The position numbers and the translations under genes are program-made. DNA of 64,000 nt, from the NCBI GenBank assembly GCA_015179025.1, contig WHUX01000197.1, positions 1 to 64,000 of the forward strand. Direction: 5' to 3'. Numbering within the stretch: position 1 is the stretch's first letter; each line of letters starts with the position of its first letter. The stretch is from Terfezia claveryi. Its lineage: Eukaryota > Ascomycota > Pezizomycetes > Pezizales > Pezizaceae. The notes beneath the pieces were generated by a model, which was not told the DNA's origin, searched no databases, and was given only the letters and a program-made list of their open reading frames with translations. Positions 11,901 to 22,764 of this stretch are shown piece after piece.

Positions 11901-13337
11901 CTGGGACAACTTACTGGTCTGGCGTCTCTTGCTGCAGCAGTATCATTACAAGCTGGGCAATCACCACTCGAGGCACTACGCCTACAAGAGCTAGGTCGCA
12001 GTGTTACTAATAGCCAGCTTCTTGACTACCGCACTGGGATATCGGATCTGAACGAGCAACATCCAGCATTAGCGAAAGATTTTGATTCTCTCCGCCAAGA
12101 ACTGGACTCACCGTTTCCTTCCACAGATTCCTTCTCTGACACCCCAATAAATTCTACGCTGATGGACAAACAGCTGCAGATAATGCAAGCTGCAATTCGC
12201 AAAAGGAAAAAGGTCGCAAAAGATCTCGATAATATTCTTCTACAAATTCGGCAGAATCCAGGGTTCAAAAATTTCTTACGCGCAGAATCTGAGGAGTATT
12301 TCTTATCCGCGGCACAAGAGGGACCAATTGTAGTGCTGAACGTCACAGAGCTCCGCAGTGATGCAATACTCGTTACTAAATCACAAGTGACAAGCATTCC
12401 GCTGCCTGACCTTTCTTATGCCTCACTGATTGAGTATTTTGGGAAAAGCGGTACAACAGATGTCAACGATGTCAAGAGGGAGATGCTGGAATGGCTATGG
12501 AAGGCTGCTGTACAACCCGTACTACGGGAACTAGGGTTTTATCCCAAAGTCGTTAACCCTTTGCCTCGGGTCTGGTGGATTGGAGTAGGCCTGATGGCTC
12601 AGGCACCAATTCATGCGGCCGCAAAATTCACAAGAGGGATAGTTAAGGTTAAGGTGACAACCCTTCAGTATTGCCTTCCATCGTACACTTCTACTATCAG
12701 GGCACTGCAATATTCACGGTCTCGACAACAATACCAGCAGAACGCATCTATGCTAGTCGTGGCAATGCCCACGACACCAGGGCAGGGTTCCTTGAGTGCA
12801 ACTAAAGAGGCAAATGAAATCAAACACAGCCTTCGAGAATTCAGTAAACTGGACATACTCCAATGGCCGACCGCTGAATGTGTTCTTCAGGCACTTCCAG
12901 GGTACAGTATTGTTCACTTTGCCTGTCATGGTATTTCTTCGACCAATCCTGCGGACAGCCATCTTTTACTTCTTAAGGGTACAGGAGACGTTGACAAGCT
13001 CCGTGTCAAAGATATTGCAGCGTTGAAGCTCCCTGCAGCAGCAGCCAGGCTCGCCTATCTCTCAGCGTGCAGTACCGCAAACAGTCCTTCGTCAAAGCTC
13101 GTCGACGAAGTAACTCATATCGTGAGCTCCTTTCACATCGCCGGATTTATCAATGTCATTGGGACGTTGTGGCCTTCAGAAGATGAAGCTTGTTTCAAGA
13201 TGGCAGCGGATTTCTACTCCACTCTCAATAACACAGATAATGTTGCAGTATCTTACCGCAAAGCGATTCTGGGATTGATGAAACAGAAACCTTCACAACC
13301 AATGTACTGGGCACCATTTATCCACTTCGGGGCTTAA
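8970..13337 (+). CDS. TPR-CHAT protein (tetratricopeptide repeats plus caspase-like protease domain)
   Basis: Single long frame, 1455 aa from the ATG at 8970. The codon two positions upstream (8964) is GTG and is preceded by an in-frame TAA, so 8970 is the first usable ATG, unless an upstream exon is spliced on. Residues ~1-905 are 20 tandem TPR-like repeats of 42 aa, each with a core like WLNNLGSHLSSRYERTGN then LEDLEAAI. A helical linker follows. The C-terminal ~300 residues are a CHAT domain (peptidase clan CD, caspase/separase-like). The catalytic His lies in VHFACHG (about residue 1320) and the catalytic Cys in YLSACSTA (about residue 1367), followed by VIGTLWPSEDEA, all typical of the family. 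Both catalytic residues are present, so it is predicted active. TPR-CHAT proteins are known as effector proteases in bacteria; in fungi they are expanded and mostly uncharacterised. A role in self/non-self signalling here is inference. Confidence 0.93.
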   Translation: MEDLEAVITRLQETVEATPKDHPDRAARLNNLGNHLSSRYELTGDLEDLDTAITHTEEALKATPDGHPDRAAWLNNLGSHLSSRYERTESLEDLGAAINYLETAVKVTTDGHPDRVTLLNNLGSNLGNRYERTGDLEDLEAAINHTETAVKATPDDHPKRPTQLNNLSNCLSSRYERTGNLEDLEAAVNCAETAVNAAAEDDPDRAAWLNTLSSCLNSRYGRTGNLEDLGAAVNCAEAAVNAAAEDDPDRAAWLNTLSTCLNSRYERTGNMEDLKAAIDHAETAVRATPEDDPDYATWLNNLGNCLSSRYERTGNLEDLEAAINSTEAAVTATPDDHPDRAKWLNNIGIHLISRYERNGNMQDLEAAINWAEEALKATPEDNIDRVARLNNLGSHLGSRYERTGNLVDLEAAINYTKTAVMATPEDDPDRAARLNNLGSHLSSRYERTGNLEDLEAAINSTEAAVTATPDDHPDHAAWLNNLGSQLGSRYERSGNLEDLEAAINYTKSALKATPEGNLNSARNLDNLGRHMRSRYNRSGLLEDLEATINYAEAALKATPENHPEYAARSNNLGTNLSGRYERIGNLEDLEAAINWSTTAVKAIPGDHPGRAGLLNNLGTQLHSRYRRTGDLQNLEAGINWVKEAVKATPENHPDRAGWLNNLGYCLSSRYERTGNLEDQEEAINCTEAAVMATPEDHPNRAVWLHNLGSHLGSRYEGAGSLEDLEAAIKCGEGAVKAIPEHHPDHAAWLNSLGNHLRSRYERTWDLENLEAAIHYTETAVKETPEDHPSRAKWLSNLGSHFSSRHKRSGNLKDLEAAINCMEVAVKAIPESHPNRATCLNNLGNCLNRRYELAGNLEDSEAAINSTQAAVRAMPDDHPGRADWLSNLGNHFCSRYERTLNPLDLDLAVDSWFSAWSTPTASILTRIEAASIAAETLVLRPSATSQDMLRAFSVLHEATHLLPLATPRSLKREDQQHILGQLTGLASLAAAVSLQAGQSPLEALRLQELGRSVTNSQLLDYRTGISDLNEQHPALAKDFDSLRQELDSPFPSTDSFSDTPINSTLMDKQLQIMQAAIRKRKKVAKDLDNILLQIRQNPGFKNFLRAESEEYFLSAAQEGPIVVLNVTELRSDAILVTKSQVTSIPLPDLSYASLIEYFGKSGTTDVNDVKREMLEWLWKAAVQPVLRELGFYPKVVNPLPRVWWIGVGLMAQAPIHAAAKFTRGIVKVKVTTLQYCLPSYTSTIRALQYSRSRQQYQQNASMLVVAMPTTPGQGSLSATKEANEIKHSLREFSKLDILQWPTAECVLQALPGYSIVHFACHGISSTNPADSHLLLLKGTGDVDKLRVKDIAALKLPAAAARLAYLSACSTANSPSSKLVDEVTHIVSSFHIAGFINVIGTLWPSEDEACFKMAADFYSTLNNTDNVAVSYRKAILGLMKQKPSQPMYWAPFIHFGA
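8985..11690 (+). repeat. 126-bp coding tandem repeats (TPR array)
   Basis: About 20 in-frame units of 126 bp. Several adjacent units are very similar at the DNA level, for example those starting near 9880, 10150, 10290 and 10430. This suggests recent unit duplication or gene conversion inside the gene. Confidence 0.9.
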
Positions 13338-15640
13338 TACTTTTCATTATCTAGGGTGATATATACTCACAGGCTCGTGGTTACTAGGCCGTTGAATGAT
13401 GCTGAAATGGCGGAGTTTGAGGGGTATGGGGGAGATATCCTATGTTGTACACTTTTTCCTTTCGTTTTTCTTGGTAGTTTTATGTCATAGGTCAGAGGTC
13501 AATCGACGTAGGAAAATTGAGAGCATCGTAGCGCCCTGCATGATCTTGGGCCCAGTGTTGCCTTGCATTGTATTTCTCCCAGCAAGAGCCGTGGCGAGCC
13601 TATCAAGAAAACCTACCGAGCAAACCTTTCACTAAAGAATACCAACTAGGTACCACAAATAGCATCAGATCCCACTAGAGCCGATTTGGAAGGATGTGGT
13701 TAGGTTGAGTGAAGGATGGCATGACCCCCGGGGAGGGGGGGGGATGGAATGATCTGATGCCCGTAGTCTACATTTGGGCGAAAACGAGACATCTACCAGC
13801 CAGACGATCCGCATATCTATTGCTACACCCTTTACAGTTGCTTGGATTACCCGTAGTGACTGCAGAATTGGCGTGACATTCCGCCTGTCTTGTGGATAGC
13901 CAGTAGACACCCTCTAGATAGACTTGCCGATGGTCTATTCAAGTAGTGATAAATCTTAGCTATCATTTCATAAAAAACCATGAGAGCTAGATAAAAGAAA
14001 GAGAAATGAAGGTAATGAATAAATTAATAGCCTGCTGTAATAGAAATTATTTTCGTTTAGAATTAGTGTCGTGGAAATATATAATTTTAGAGTTCATTTC
14101 GGTACTTAGCCAAAATTAAATGTAATCAAGACGTCGCTAGTACTGCAGTTCTCGGATACTTATATCTGAATAATCACTACTTTGTATAGTGAATTTATAA
14201 TTATGGCATAGTTACCTAGTCGGAGATGATGGTGGATTTATATAAGAATATTTATGAATAATGTACTGTAGCTACAAGAGGTCTATGTAAGTTCTTTACA
14301 TGACTAGTATCTATTCTCAGCAACATAGCATATTGAAGATCTTTAGCAATTTGTCACCAAAAAAAACCCAACATTTAAGGCTCTTTACTTTTGCGTACCC
14401 ATTACACTGTAATTGAGATTCCTCTATACAAATGTCAAAAACTGCTTGATAACATCTAATCATTTATTTTTGGGCCATTTTATATCATGATCCAACGTTA
14501 TAGTTTGGACACCATCTTACCCACTAATAGAGGTTAGATTAGACTATAAATCGAAGTTACTACCAGATTCGGCATCTAAGCTATATAAGTACAGCTAGTC
14601 TGGTTAGAGCACTCTAAATATAAGAATAGAATACGTTGTAAACATACATACCCTATTTTGTACAATCTCAACTTCACATGACTACCGTAATGCCCATATA
14701 CGCATGAAACATCAGGAAAATTTAGATAACGCCAACAATCAAGATTTTTTTTTTTCTTTCTCGCGGTGAAAACCGGTGGTCTCGGAGGAGGGACAGGCTT
14801 GAGTTTCTGCTCACGGCTAAGTAACCACCTAACAATGTTTAAACACGGAGTAATCTAGAGAGTGAGAAACAGGAAAGAAACATTGGGCGTACTTAAACGA
14901 GAAGCGATAAGAGAAGATAGAAAGGTCCGTATAAACATAGATATTTCCAAATCCAACAGAACTCTTTCATGAGCATTGAAGACTTAATGCAAAGGCGGGC
15001 TTGGAACCTGCTCATGCATTAATAAGTAGATTTGGTGATGAGGACTGCTTGTTGATTTTGTCTCCTGAATATAATAAGGCCCCATGTATTACAGCCCTCT
15101 GAATATAAACTTCGAATGTCCTCGATCTTGTAGTTGATCCAGAAACGTTTCTTATACGTGGATTTCTATGATGTATATGAATTAAAGTACTCATCTACTG
15201 CCTCTTGGAGGGGGGAATGGGGTAAGTGAAGGTACTTGTTGGAATATGCTAATTAAAGGAAGGTTCCAATGTACCGCCCAAAAGCCTAAAACTGTTCTTA
15301 TATGACGCAAATAGATAAATGCGATAGGAAATAGGCATGAGGACTCCTATAAGAACTCTATAATCCCCTGCTGAGTGTTTTAAAGCCTTCTCTTGACATA
15401 AATATCCCTCAATAATATTCGAGGTCTTTCTCTTGTAAGAGCTCTTCCAACTGGCTTGTATTTCGACAAGGGAATATAGAAGTAGTATTTCCGGAGCATC
15501 TGTAGCTGCTTGACGAGAAACTCGTGGAGAAGGAGGTAGCTCAGATGCAGGATCTTCGTTCTCAGCGGCTATTTTTTTTAATAGCCGTAGATGTAGACGC
15601 ATCTTCAAGCTTCAACCCCCCCTCCCCCCCCCCCCCCACC
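13338..15640. other. Intergenic AT-rich region
   Basis: Small frames at 13396-13635 (+) and 15249-15608 (-, 119 codons, basic, no recognised domain) are the only candidates; I would not call either a gene. G- and C-homopolymer runs occur near 13733-13742 and 15616-15638. One TAGTCTGGTT motif lies at 14597-14606. Confidence 0.5.
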
Positions 15641-15914
15641 GAAGAGGTCGCAAAATTTCGATGGTTTCATAAGGAACCTCCTCGTCATGCTTTTCCGTGT
15701 ATTGGATAATTTACCTACCTCATTCTAGACCATCTATAATATGCCTATTCCCGAATAAGTCTTTGATCCATCGGTTCGAAGAGGACGCAAAATTTTGATG
15801 GTATCATAAGGAACCTCCTCGTCATGCTTTTCAGTGTATTGGACAATGTACCTAGCCCATTATAGACCGTCTATAATATGCCTATGTCCGAATAAGTCTT
15901 TGATCCATCGGTTT
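15641..15914. repeat. 137-bp tandem duplication
   Basis: Units 15641-15777 and 15778-15914 align end to end with about ten substitutions. Both begin GAAGAGG(T/A)CGCAAAATTT and end near GATCCATCGGTT. The first is preceded by a C-rich homopolymer. No coding content is evident. Confidence 0.9.
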
Positions 15915-16443
15915 AAGCATGGATTATGTTGGGGGTAGCCATACAAATACACATTCGTAGGTCTAATCTTTTTCGGTCTCCAACTCATTCACAGTACATT
16001 CATATGCACTGAAATTATTCAATACCAAGAGACGTTTGTGCCACCTTATGCTGATACAATAGGAGCCACTTACTTAAGTTTGGTTAGACCAGTAGAGTTG
16101 AAATTGCCTTTAATCTCGTGATGTTAAGCTCCGCATGGTGATAACTTATTGGTAAGTATATATAATAACTAAGCCCCCAAAAGGGTGAATTTATGCCTTA
16201 AAAGTTACGTTTTTGTATGGACGGAAACCCTAGGTGTTGCTTATAACGGGAGTTTATTGTGTATCATGCGTAGGGGGGAGCTTGAATGAGTTTCCTTTGC
16301 ACAGAGGCTCTGAAGCGCTATATACAAAAACGTTGAAGACCAAGATAGCGAGGGGAAGTAGTACAAAGACACATGGCGGAGGTTTAAATGAAAAGGGCAA
16401 AACCTATGTATGATGTGCAAACGAAAGGCTACACTCCCGATGC

Positions 16444-18910
16444 CTATGGATAACTCTGGCCCCAAATGACACCCATGCGGTCTATAATAACTCCGTAATT
16501 CCCATAAAATCCCTTAAACCCGAGATAGCCAGTTGGCGGTGTCACCTCGATGATACGATGCCCATGCGCATCTCCCACCGATGTCACTCTCCCCTGACTA
16601 GTCTCAACCTCCACATAGATCACTCCCATTACAGCGGAGACGTTATCATTCTTTCCGGCCGCCAACTTCACCTTTGCAATAAACTCCCCTTGCGACAAGT
16701 CCATTGACAACGATTGTCCAGCCGGTTCCTTGTTCATCCCGTGCTTCAGCGTTAATTGGTCATAATGGACCTTATACGACCCTACAATGGGATATTTCCG
16801 TGCCCGATAGTTATTGAGGATAATTTCTATCCGCGTAGGCCATGTCATAGGGACCACGGATAGCTCATCCGCATCGTTGAAGGGGTTGCCAGTAGCGGAA
16901 CCACAGGGCATATCGAAGCGGTAGGACCGGAACCTAAACCTATTATCTGCGGAGGTGACAAACTTTCGTTCGGATGGGCTCATCATAGCTTCCACAGCTG
17001 GTGTGCATAGGGGGTGAATGCCGATTGAGGCCGCAACCTCGCTAGTGCTCTTTTTAATAAGATCCCCAAAAAGTTTGAGGATTGTTTCTGGCTCTGCAGT
17101 GGGTATTGAGCCTTCCACTACGCTTGTGGAGATCTTTGGAGGTTCCGCCGATATTTGCGCGACTCTACCTATGCTTACTTGGCCACCACTGTCCGTTCGT
17201 GCAGTTTTGAGTACCTAGGCTGGGTTAGGATACCATATGCGATTTCCAACAATGACCTGTTACATACTGGTAATCTTGACATCCATACCTCAGGTGATGG
17301 TATCTGGGGTTTTCCCTCAGCCCTCCCGATTTTCTCAGGATGGATACATCTGATGCCTTCAACGTCAGAAATGATCACCGTTCGGCATGCGCAAGTAAAA
17401 CCAACAAGATATCAATTTCCTTGACAATGAGTTCCATCTGTGCGTTTATTCTTTCCCGCTGGAATACCAAGCTCGCAACATTAGTTGAAATTGCTTCATG
17501 CACGGAACGAACCACATAGTCTTGGGGATTCCGCAACACCGCTTCTAATCTGGCAATGATGGCTTTATACTCCATATACCTATCAAGCAAGTGAGAGGTA
17601 TAAGCCTGAATGTCCTGGTATTGTGATATTGAAATCTTATTCTTGTCAGCCCATCCTACAAACGACCGGTTGCTCTGGTATTTTGTTAGTATCGCCCAAG
17701 TGCGCTGCGGACAAGCAGCTACTCTTGCCGGAAACCCCGCTGCAGTCCTAAACAGTGTATCTAGTGACCATTCTTTGCTCTCTGTATGACTAAGTGTTAG
17801 TAGACATTGATTCAACTGACAATCTATGTAACAATCTGTGATTTCCCATGAACATACCAGGTTTAATGTGACCACCTCCGGACCAGCTGACACTTATGGT
17901 TGTCTCTGTTTCGCTGAGTGCAGAGCTGAGCTGGGAACCGCCTGAACCTTCGTTCAGCATAGGTCCCATGCCGTTCATTTGTCTCTTGATCCTAATGCAA
18001 TTCCATTTTGTCAAATTCCTGCAATGAACTATTAGAAGCGGAGAATGCTTACGCTATCTCGATGTCTTTTTTATTGGAGGCATCCAGGGCTTTTATGGAC
18101 ACAATACCGTGGAGCTCACCACCCTCGACAAAGCCTGCCAATAACCACGTTAGGAGTAGGAAAAAGCTTGTAAATGTGGTAACTTTATGAGAGTACCGGA
18201 AATATAGCAGTCGCCGTAGATGTCCAAAAACTTTTCATTATCCACTCGAAGATCTTCGATCGGGTTGCTGGGACAATAAGTCAGAAAAAGTAGCATTCGG
18301 GAAATTTAACATACAATACTACTTGATCCACGAGTCTTGTAGTCTCTTATATATCCCATCCAGTATCAAATCCCTGCCCTACAATTCATGTACAGATTGA
18401 ATAATTGTACTCACGATTCATCACCTTATGTGTTTTCCCACGACAATGAGCAACGGAGCTGAGGGACATGTCAGGAACAATGACAATCAGTACCTTTACT
18501 GACACCAGCACATTCAATATCACTCGACAAAAATTTCGCCTCATCAATAGATAATGAGTTTCCAGAAACATTGATACTCCCATTCTTGATTGATGATCCC
18601 GCGCTGATGTTCATTATTTGCGCGATATCCGAGATTTTCTCAACAAGTCGAGAGGAATAGGATACCACTTGTGAAACGCCTGTAGGTCTTGGGTCAGGAT
18701 GCTCTGTGATAACCTTTGATTCGTCACAAGTCACGGCATTGTCGATACATGGGACTTGTAGAAAACAGTTGAAGCCTTGCCCCAAGCACATCGAGTCGTT
18801 ATACGGAGCGAGTAAAAGACCAGTTCCAGGCATCGCGAAGTATGTGTTGACTACGGTCACGGGGGTTGTAGAAAGGAAGTGTCCAGGTGCTTTGGACGGT
18901 TTAATATTTG
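16444..18910 (-). CDS. Copy B: jacalin-like C-terminus, putative fungal pore-forming-type protein
   Basis: Multi-exon gene read right to left. Exons supported by splice sites and phase: 18267-18197, 18134-18053, 17991-17858, 17781-17406, 17349-17268, 17214-16444; all join in frame. The upstream exon (about 18910-18494) carries GTGLLLAPYND and LGQGFN. Its junction to 18267 does not keep phase with any donor I can find, and the conserved frame appears to shift near 18530, so either a small exon is missed or copy B carries a frameshift. The order is: an N-terminal region resembling a family of fungal MACPF-like proteins, the VSWSGGG segment, a helical region with FPARVAACPQRTWAIL, then a C-terminal beta-rich domain ending GFKGFYG...DRMGVIWG, similar to jacalin-type lectins. 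Pore formation guided by glycan binding is the hypothesis; the family assignment is from remembered similarity only. The true start codon is not identified. Confidence 0.68.
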
Positions 18911-19390
18911 TAGGTATAACTAAGAATATAGCATGTCATTCCACCCATACCTACTTAAGTAGCTATACCGAAAACCCACATGCACCTCACATGCATACTG
19001 TCGAGTCATATGGGACATCATACTGTATGGGTGGAAATGATCCCTCCCCGGCACATACCTATACATAGAGTACATATCCTCAAGACCAGGGTACGTACAT
19101 ACTTTACTTAATTAGATGCATTAGCTTCAGGCCACCTGCATACGGTATCATATACTTCTTCGTTTCGTTTGTCACAGGCCTTGTTAGCATACCTTCCAAA
19201 AATATGAATTCTAACCTGTTTTTGAATGTACCGCAACTCACTGTATCCAAATTGTTTGCTCTCCAATCACTACATAGTAGGATAATATCACTGTCACATG
19301 ATGAATAGCATGTGTGTGTTACTCTAAACGTAACTCCGGAACATAACAGTTGATGGGCAACAGTACTTAGGTAAAAGTGGGAATACAAAA

Positions 19391-19999
19391 TCAAGCAAAA
19401 CTCCCATACTTCACCCAAAAGACAAATATTTCTTTCCAGCCCGCATCCTCAGGTGCATTTCCAATTCTCCTCCCAATCTCAAACTTGCACCGGCAGCAGG
19501 GCTTGGTTGCCTGACCCACAGCAATCATCACACAATTGCCAACGTCTTGCGAATATGCCCAAAGTCAAGTTTTGGTGTCCAGCCGTCGCGCTCAGAGTTG
19601 TCCTTAGATACCCAAATCCTGTGAGGGGATGTACCTTCGCTGACGAAGATTTGTTGACCATAGACTGGGTGCGGACTGCGGTCAAAAACTGCTAGCCGGA
19701 AGCGGCTGATCCAGCCATGCTTCTCCAAGTCGATACCATTATTGACCATATCGCGGCGTGGGTCTAATGCTCCACCGACTGAAATGATAAAGATACTACC
19801 GGGCTGCATTGAGTGAGCTTGAGGGCACTGCCCAAACATAGAGGTTAGGTACTAGAGGTTAGGTGGGGATTCTTACACTAGAGCAGGAAGTAATATATTC
19901 GGCGATCGAATTTTGACCATCTTTCATTAATATTTTGACGGGGCTCTCGCTGGCCGCCGGCATTTGTTGTTGTTGTAGGCTTGCCAGTGGGCGGTCCAT
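19391..19999 (-). pseudogene. S1: small two-exon gene, frameshifted copy
   Basis: Exon 1 runs 19999-19877 (41 codons, ATG at 19999) to a GTAAGA donor; exon 2 starts at 19827 after GGGCAG. The sequence matches the intact copy at 22765-23354, including the motif RLAVFDRSPHPVYGQQIF. A one-base loss in a T run near 19555-19566 shifts the frame and truncates the protein about 50 residues early. The original stop would be at 19391-19393. It lies directly upstream, in transcription order, of copy B of the jacalin-like gene. Function is unknown. Confidence 0.78.
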
Positions 20000-20339
20000 T
20001 AGGGAAATATGTATCGATTGGCATGCACGAGGGTAGAGTAATACCGTAGTCCAGCTTTAAGAAATTGCGTAGGGCCTGCGGGGATGTCCTTTATATAAAA
20101 ATCGCCGCCTTGGGAGGGATTCGGCCAATTATAATCCCGCCCATACGCCTATCAGGCAGAGTCTGGTTGCAGGTCGTAAATGCAGAGAAGGAATTTCCTA
20201 GGTAACCTCTATAGAAAACCAGAAAACCCTGGTTACAGGCATATTGGATAGAAAATTTGTAAGTAGCATATCTTTGGAGGTACCACATATGGAATGAGAA
20301 TATAGTGGTTACTGGAATACTCCTCGTAGGTAAGAAATT

Positions 20340-20893
20340 ATATATGAATATAGGACCGTTATATACCAGAAGACAAACTTTTCTTTCCAACCCGCATCTT
20401 CCGGTGCATTGCCAATTCTCCTCCCAATCTCGAACTTGCACCTGCAGCAGGGCTTTGTTGCCTGACCCACAGAAATCATCACACAATTGCCAACGTCTTG
20501 CGAATATACCCAAAAGTCAAGTCTCGGTGACCAGCCGTCACGAATATCTGTTGACCGTAGACTGGGTGCGGACTGCGGTCAAAAACCAAAAGTCGGAAAC
20601 GGCTGACCCATTTTTCCCGCTCAAGGTTGTCGCCAGTGCTGACCATATCGCGGCGTGGATGCAATGCTCCACTAACTGAAATAATAAAAAGACTACCCGG
20701 CTGTATTGAGTGAGCTTGAGGGCAACCAGATATAGAGGTGTAGGGCGGAGATCCTTACACTGGAGCAGGAGTCATGTACTCCGCGATCGACTTTTGACCA
20801 TCATCATTGTTATTGTGCATGTGAGGGACCCTCGCTGGCCGCTGGTATTCGTACTGGCTGTGGGCTTAGCAGTGGATGCAGTGGATGTTCCAT
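20340..20893 (-). pseudogene. S2: small two-exon gene, second broken copy
   Basis: It is homologous to S1 and S3 by FRLLVFDRSPHPVYGQQIF and by the end-region GRRIGNAPEDAGW. Exon 1 (ATG at 20893) meets a stop by frameshift before the conserved SIAEYM segment. Exon 2 has lost several dozen bases after QQIF, and the C-terminal ~7 residues are replaced. At least three independent lesions make it a pseudogene. Confidence 0.75.
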
Positions 20894-21454
20894 GGGGGGA
20901 TTCTGTATACTTGTCTATCGATTCGGCTTGTACAAGTATATTAGAAATGTGGAGAAATTGCCGACGAAGGACTTGGATGTGGACGGGGGAGAACCAAGGG
21001 CTGTATACATTGTTATATACAAGACGTTGGATGAAGAAGAGAACGAAAAGAGAGAGCGCAAGGCAAGGGGATTATATACATGAGGCCCTAGTGGCCGGTA
21101 GTGGCCGGTAACAGACAACAAAATAAGGTCTTCCGAACGAGAGCCAGTTACCTTAATAGTGGTTGTGACAGATATATAAAAATACAGTAGGCGGGGATAT
21201 CTCCTCTTCTAAGGCAGCGATCCTACTCCATACCGCCCGCCTACCAAATTGAACACCCTTGAAAAGCTAAAGTCCTTTACTGGTCGACATTCTCGATGTC
21301 TATGCAGAGCCATCCCTGTGTTGTTCAGGTGGTGCTTTGGCAGTCGGTACCTCCTCATAAACTTACTGAACCGGAGATAATATAATCTAAGGGAACACAG
21401 CTTACTTCATGCCTAGGTACCCCAGCTTCTCGGCCTTGTATTGAGTTCCATCAT

Positions 21455-22060
21455 CGGGGTTGCTGGTTAAGCAAGATATGCAGTCCAAGCTTGATTCGGG
21501 AAATCAAATATACAATACTGGAACCAGACTACAATACTGGTTGCTCTACCTCCGTTTATCAACCTCCTGCTCTACAATTCATGTAACATATTGGGTACCT
21601 GTACTCGGGATTTATCACCTTTGTGTTTTCCCCGTGACAATGAGTAACGGAGGGCATGACAGGAAAAATAATCATCTAGAAGAGGAGTACCTTTACTGAC
21701 ACCACCACATTCCTATCTATCACTCGACACAAATTTTGCCCCATCAACTGCTAATGAATTTCCGGAAACCTCGATCTTCTACTCTTGACTGCTGACCCCG
21801 CGCTGATGTTCATAGTTCAACAAATCGAGAGCAATAGGATATTATTTGTTGGCACGCTCGACGGCAATCTTTGAATCGTCTGAGCCGAAAGTCACGGTAT
21901 CTTCTACACATGGGACTTGGAGAAGGAGTTGAAGCCTTGCCGTACATAATTGCATCGAGTCGTTCAACGATACGACACGAGAAGACTAGCCCCAGGCATT
22001 GCGAATATAGGCGTTGACTGCGGTAACGGCAATCATAGAATCAGTATCCACACAACAGAT
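21455..22060 (-). pseudogene. Copy C: fragment of the jacalin-like/putative pore-former gene
   Basis: This aligns at nucleotide level with copy B 18260-18850: shared stretches include GACTTG(T/G)AGAA, GTTGAAGCCTTGCC, CGCGCTGATGTTCAT and the TTTACTGACACCA splice region. Only the first long exon and the following intron are present; the helical and jacalin-like exons are absent. It carries several indels. It lies directly downstream of S3 in transcription order, repeating the S-then-large-gene arrangement. Confidence 0.72.
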
Positions 22061-22764
22061 TATGAATGGTTTAGGCGCCACTTGGGGGGAGTTAAGCATG
22101 CTTGACTCCATAAGTACCTCCTTGATGCGTACTACAGCCGAGTGCTGGTGAGATATACAGCAGCGCTACAAATAGGTGGGTGAAGACTTTCTCCCATGCG
22201 TTGTATGTATACATCAGCTAAGTAGTCACACAGAACAGTGAAACTCAAGCTTCAGGTGCGCGCGGATATGGACTCTGTTCTCAGAATATACGAACCTCCC
22301 CAATCAGCTATATATCTTCATGAGCCACAGCCTACTTTGCCCTCAATATGCCGGGGATTCGTCTTGTCTGCTTTTCGAGTTGCTTGCTCCTTTTCTACGA
22401 GGTCCCAGGAGGGTTTGTGCCAACCCGTCTAGATGAGGTCCATAATTTGCTCTCCGAAAGGAGCAGACAGGCGCAAGCTCCCTATTGCGGGGGCAATTAT
22501 AACTGGTATTTCATAAAACAGTAAACAACCTATATGACGACAGGCTATCACTTGTAAGACCCGCTCCTCCTGCAAATCCTTAGCATTAGGAGGATGTGCT
22601 CTCAAAAGCATCCTGTTATTATACGCTCACGCTCACTACAGGGTGGAGCAGAGGGAATCGAGCCAATATTTTGGTACGAGAGCCACAGCCGACCCCTAGA
22701 AAGGAAAGGTGTATAAAACAAAACAGTACAAGGCAATCCAACAGTCAGTCAATGAGAATACAAA
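22061..22764. other. Spacer between copy C and S3
   Basis: No supported gene. Short open frames on both strands do not resemble the neighbouring families. Confidence 0.5.
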
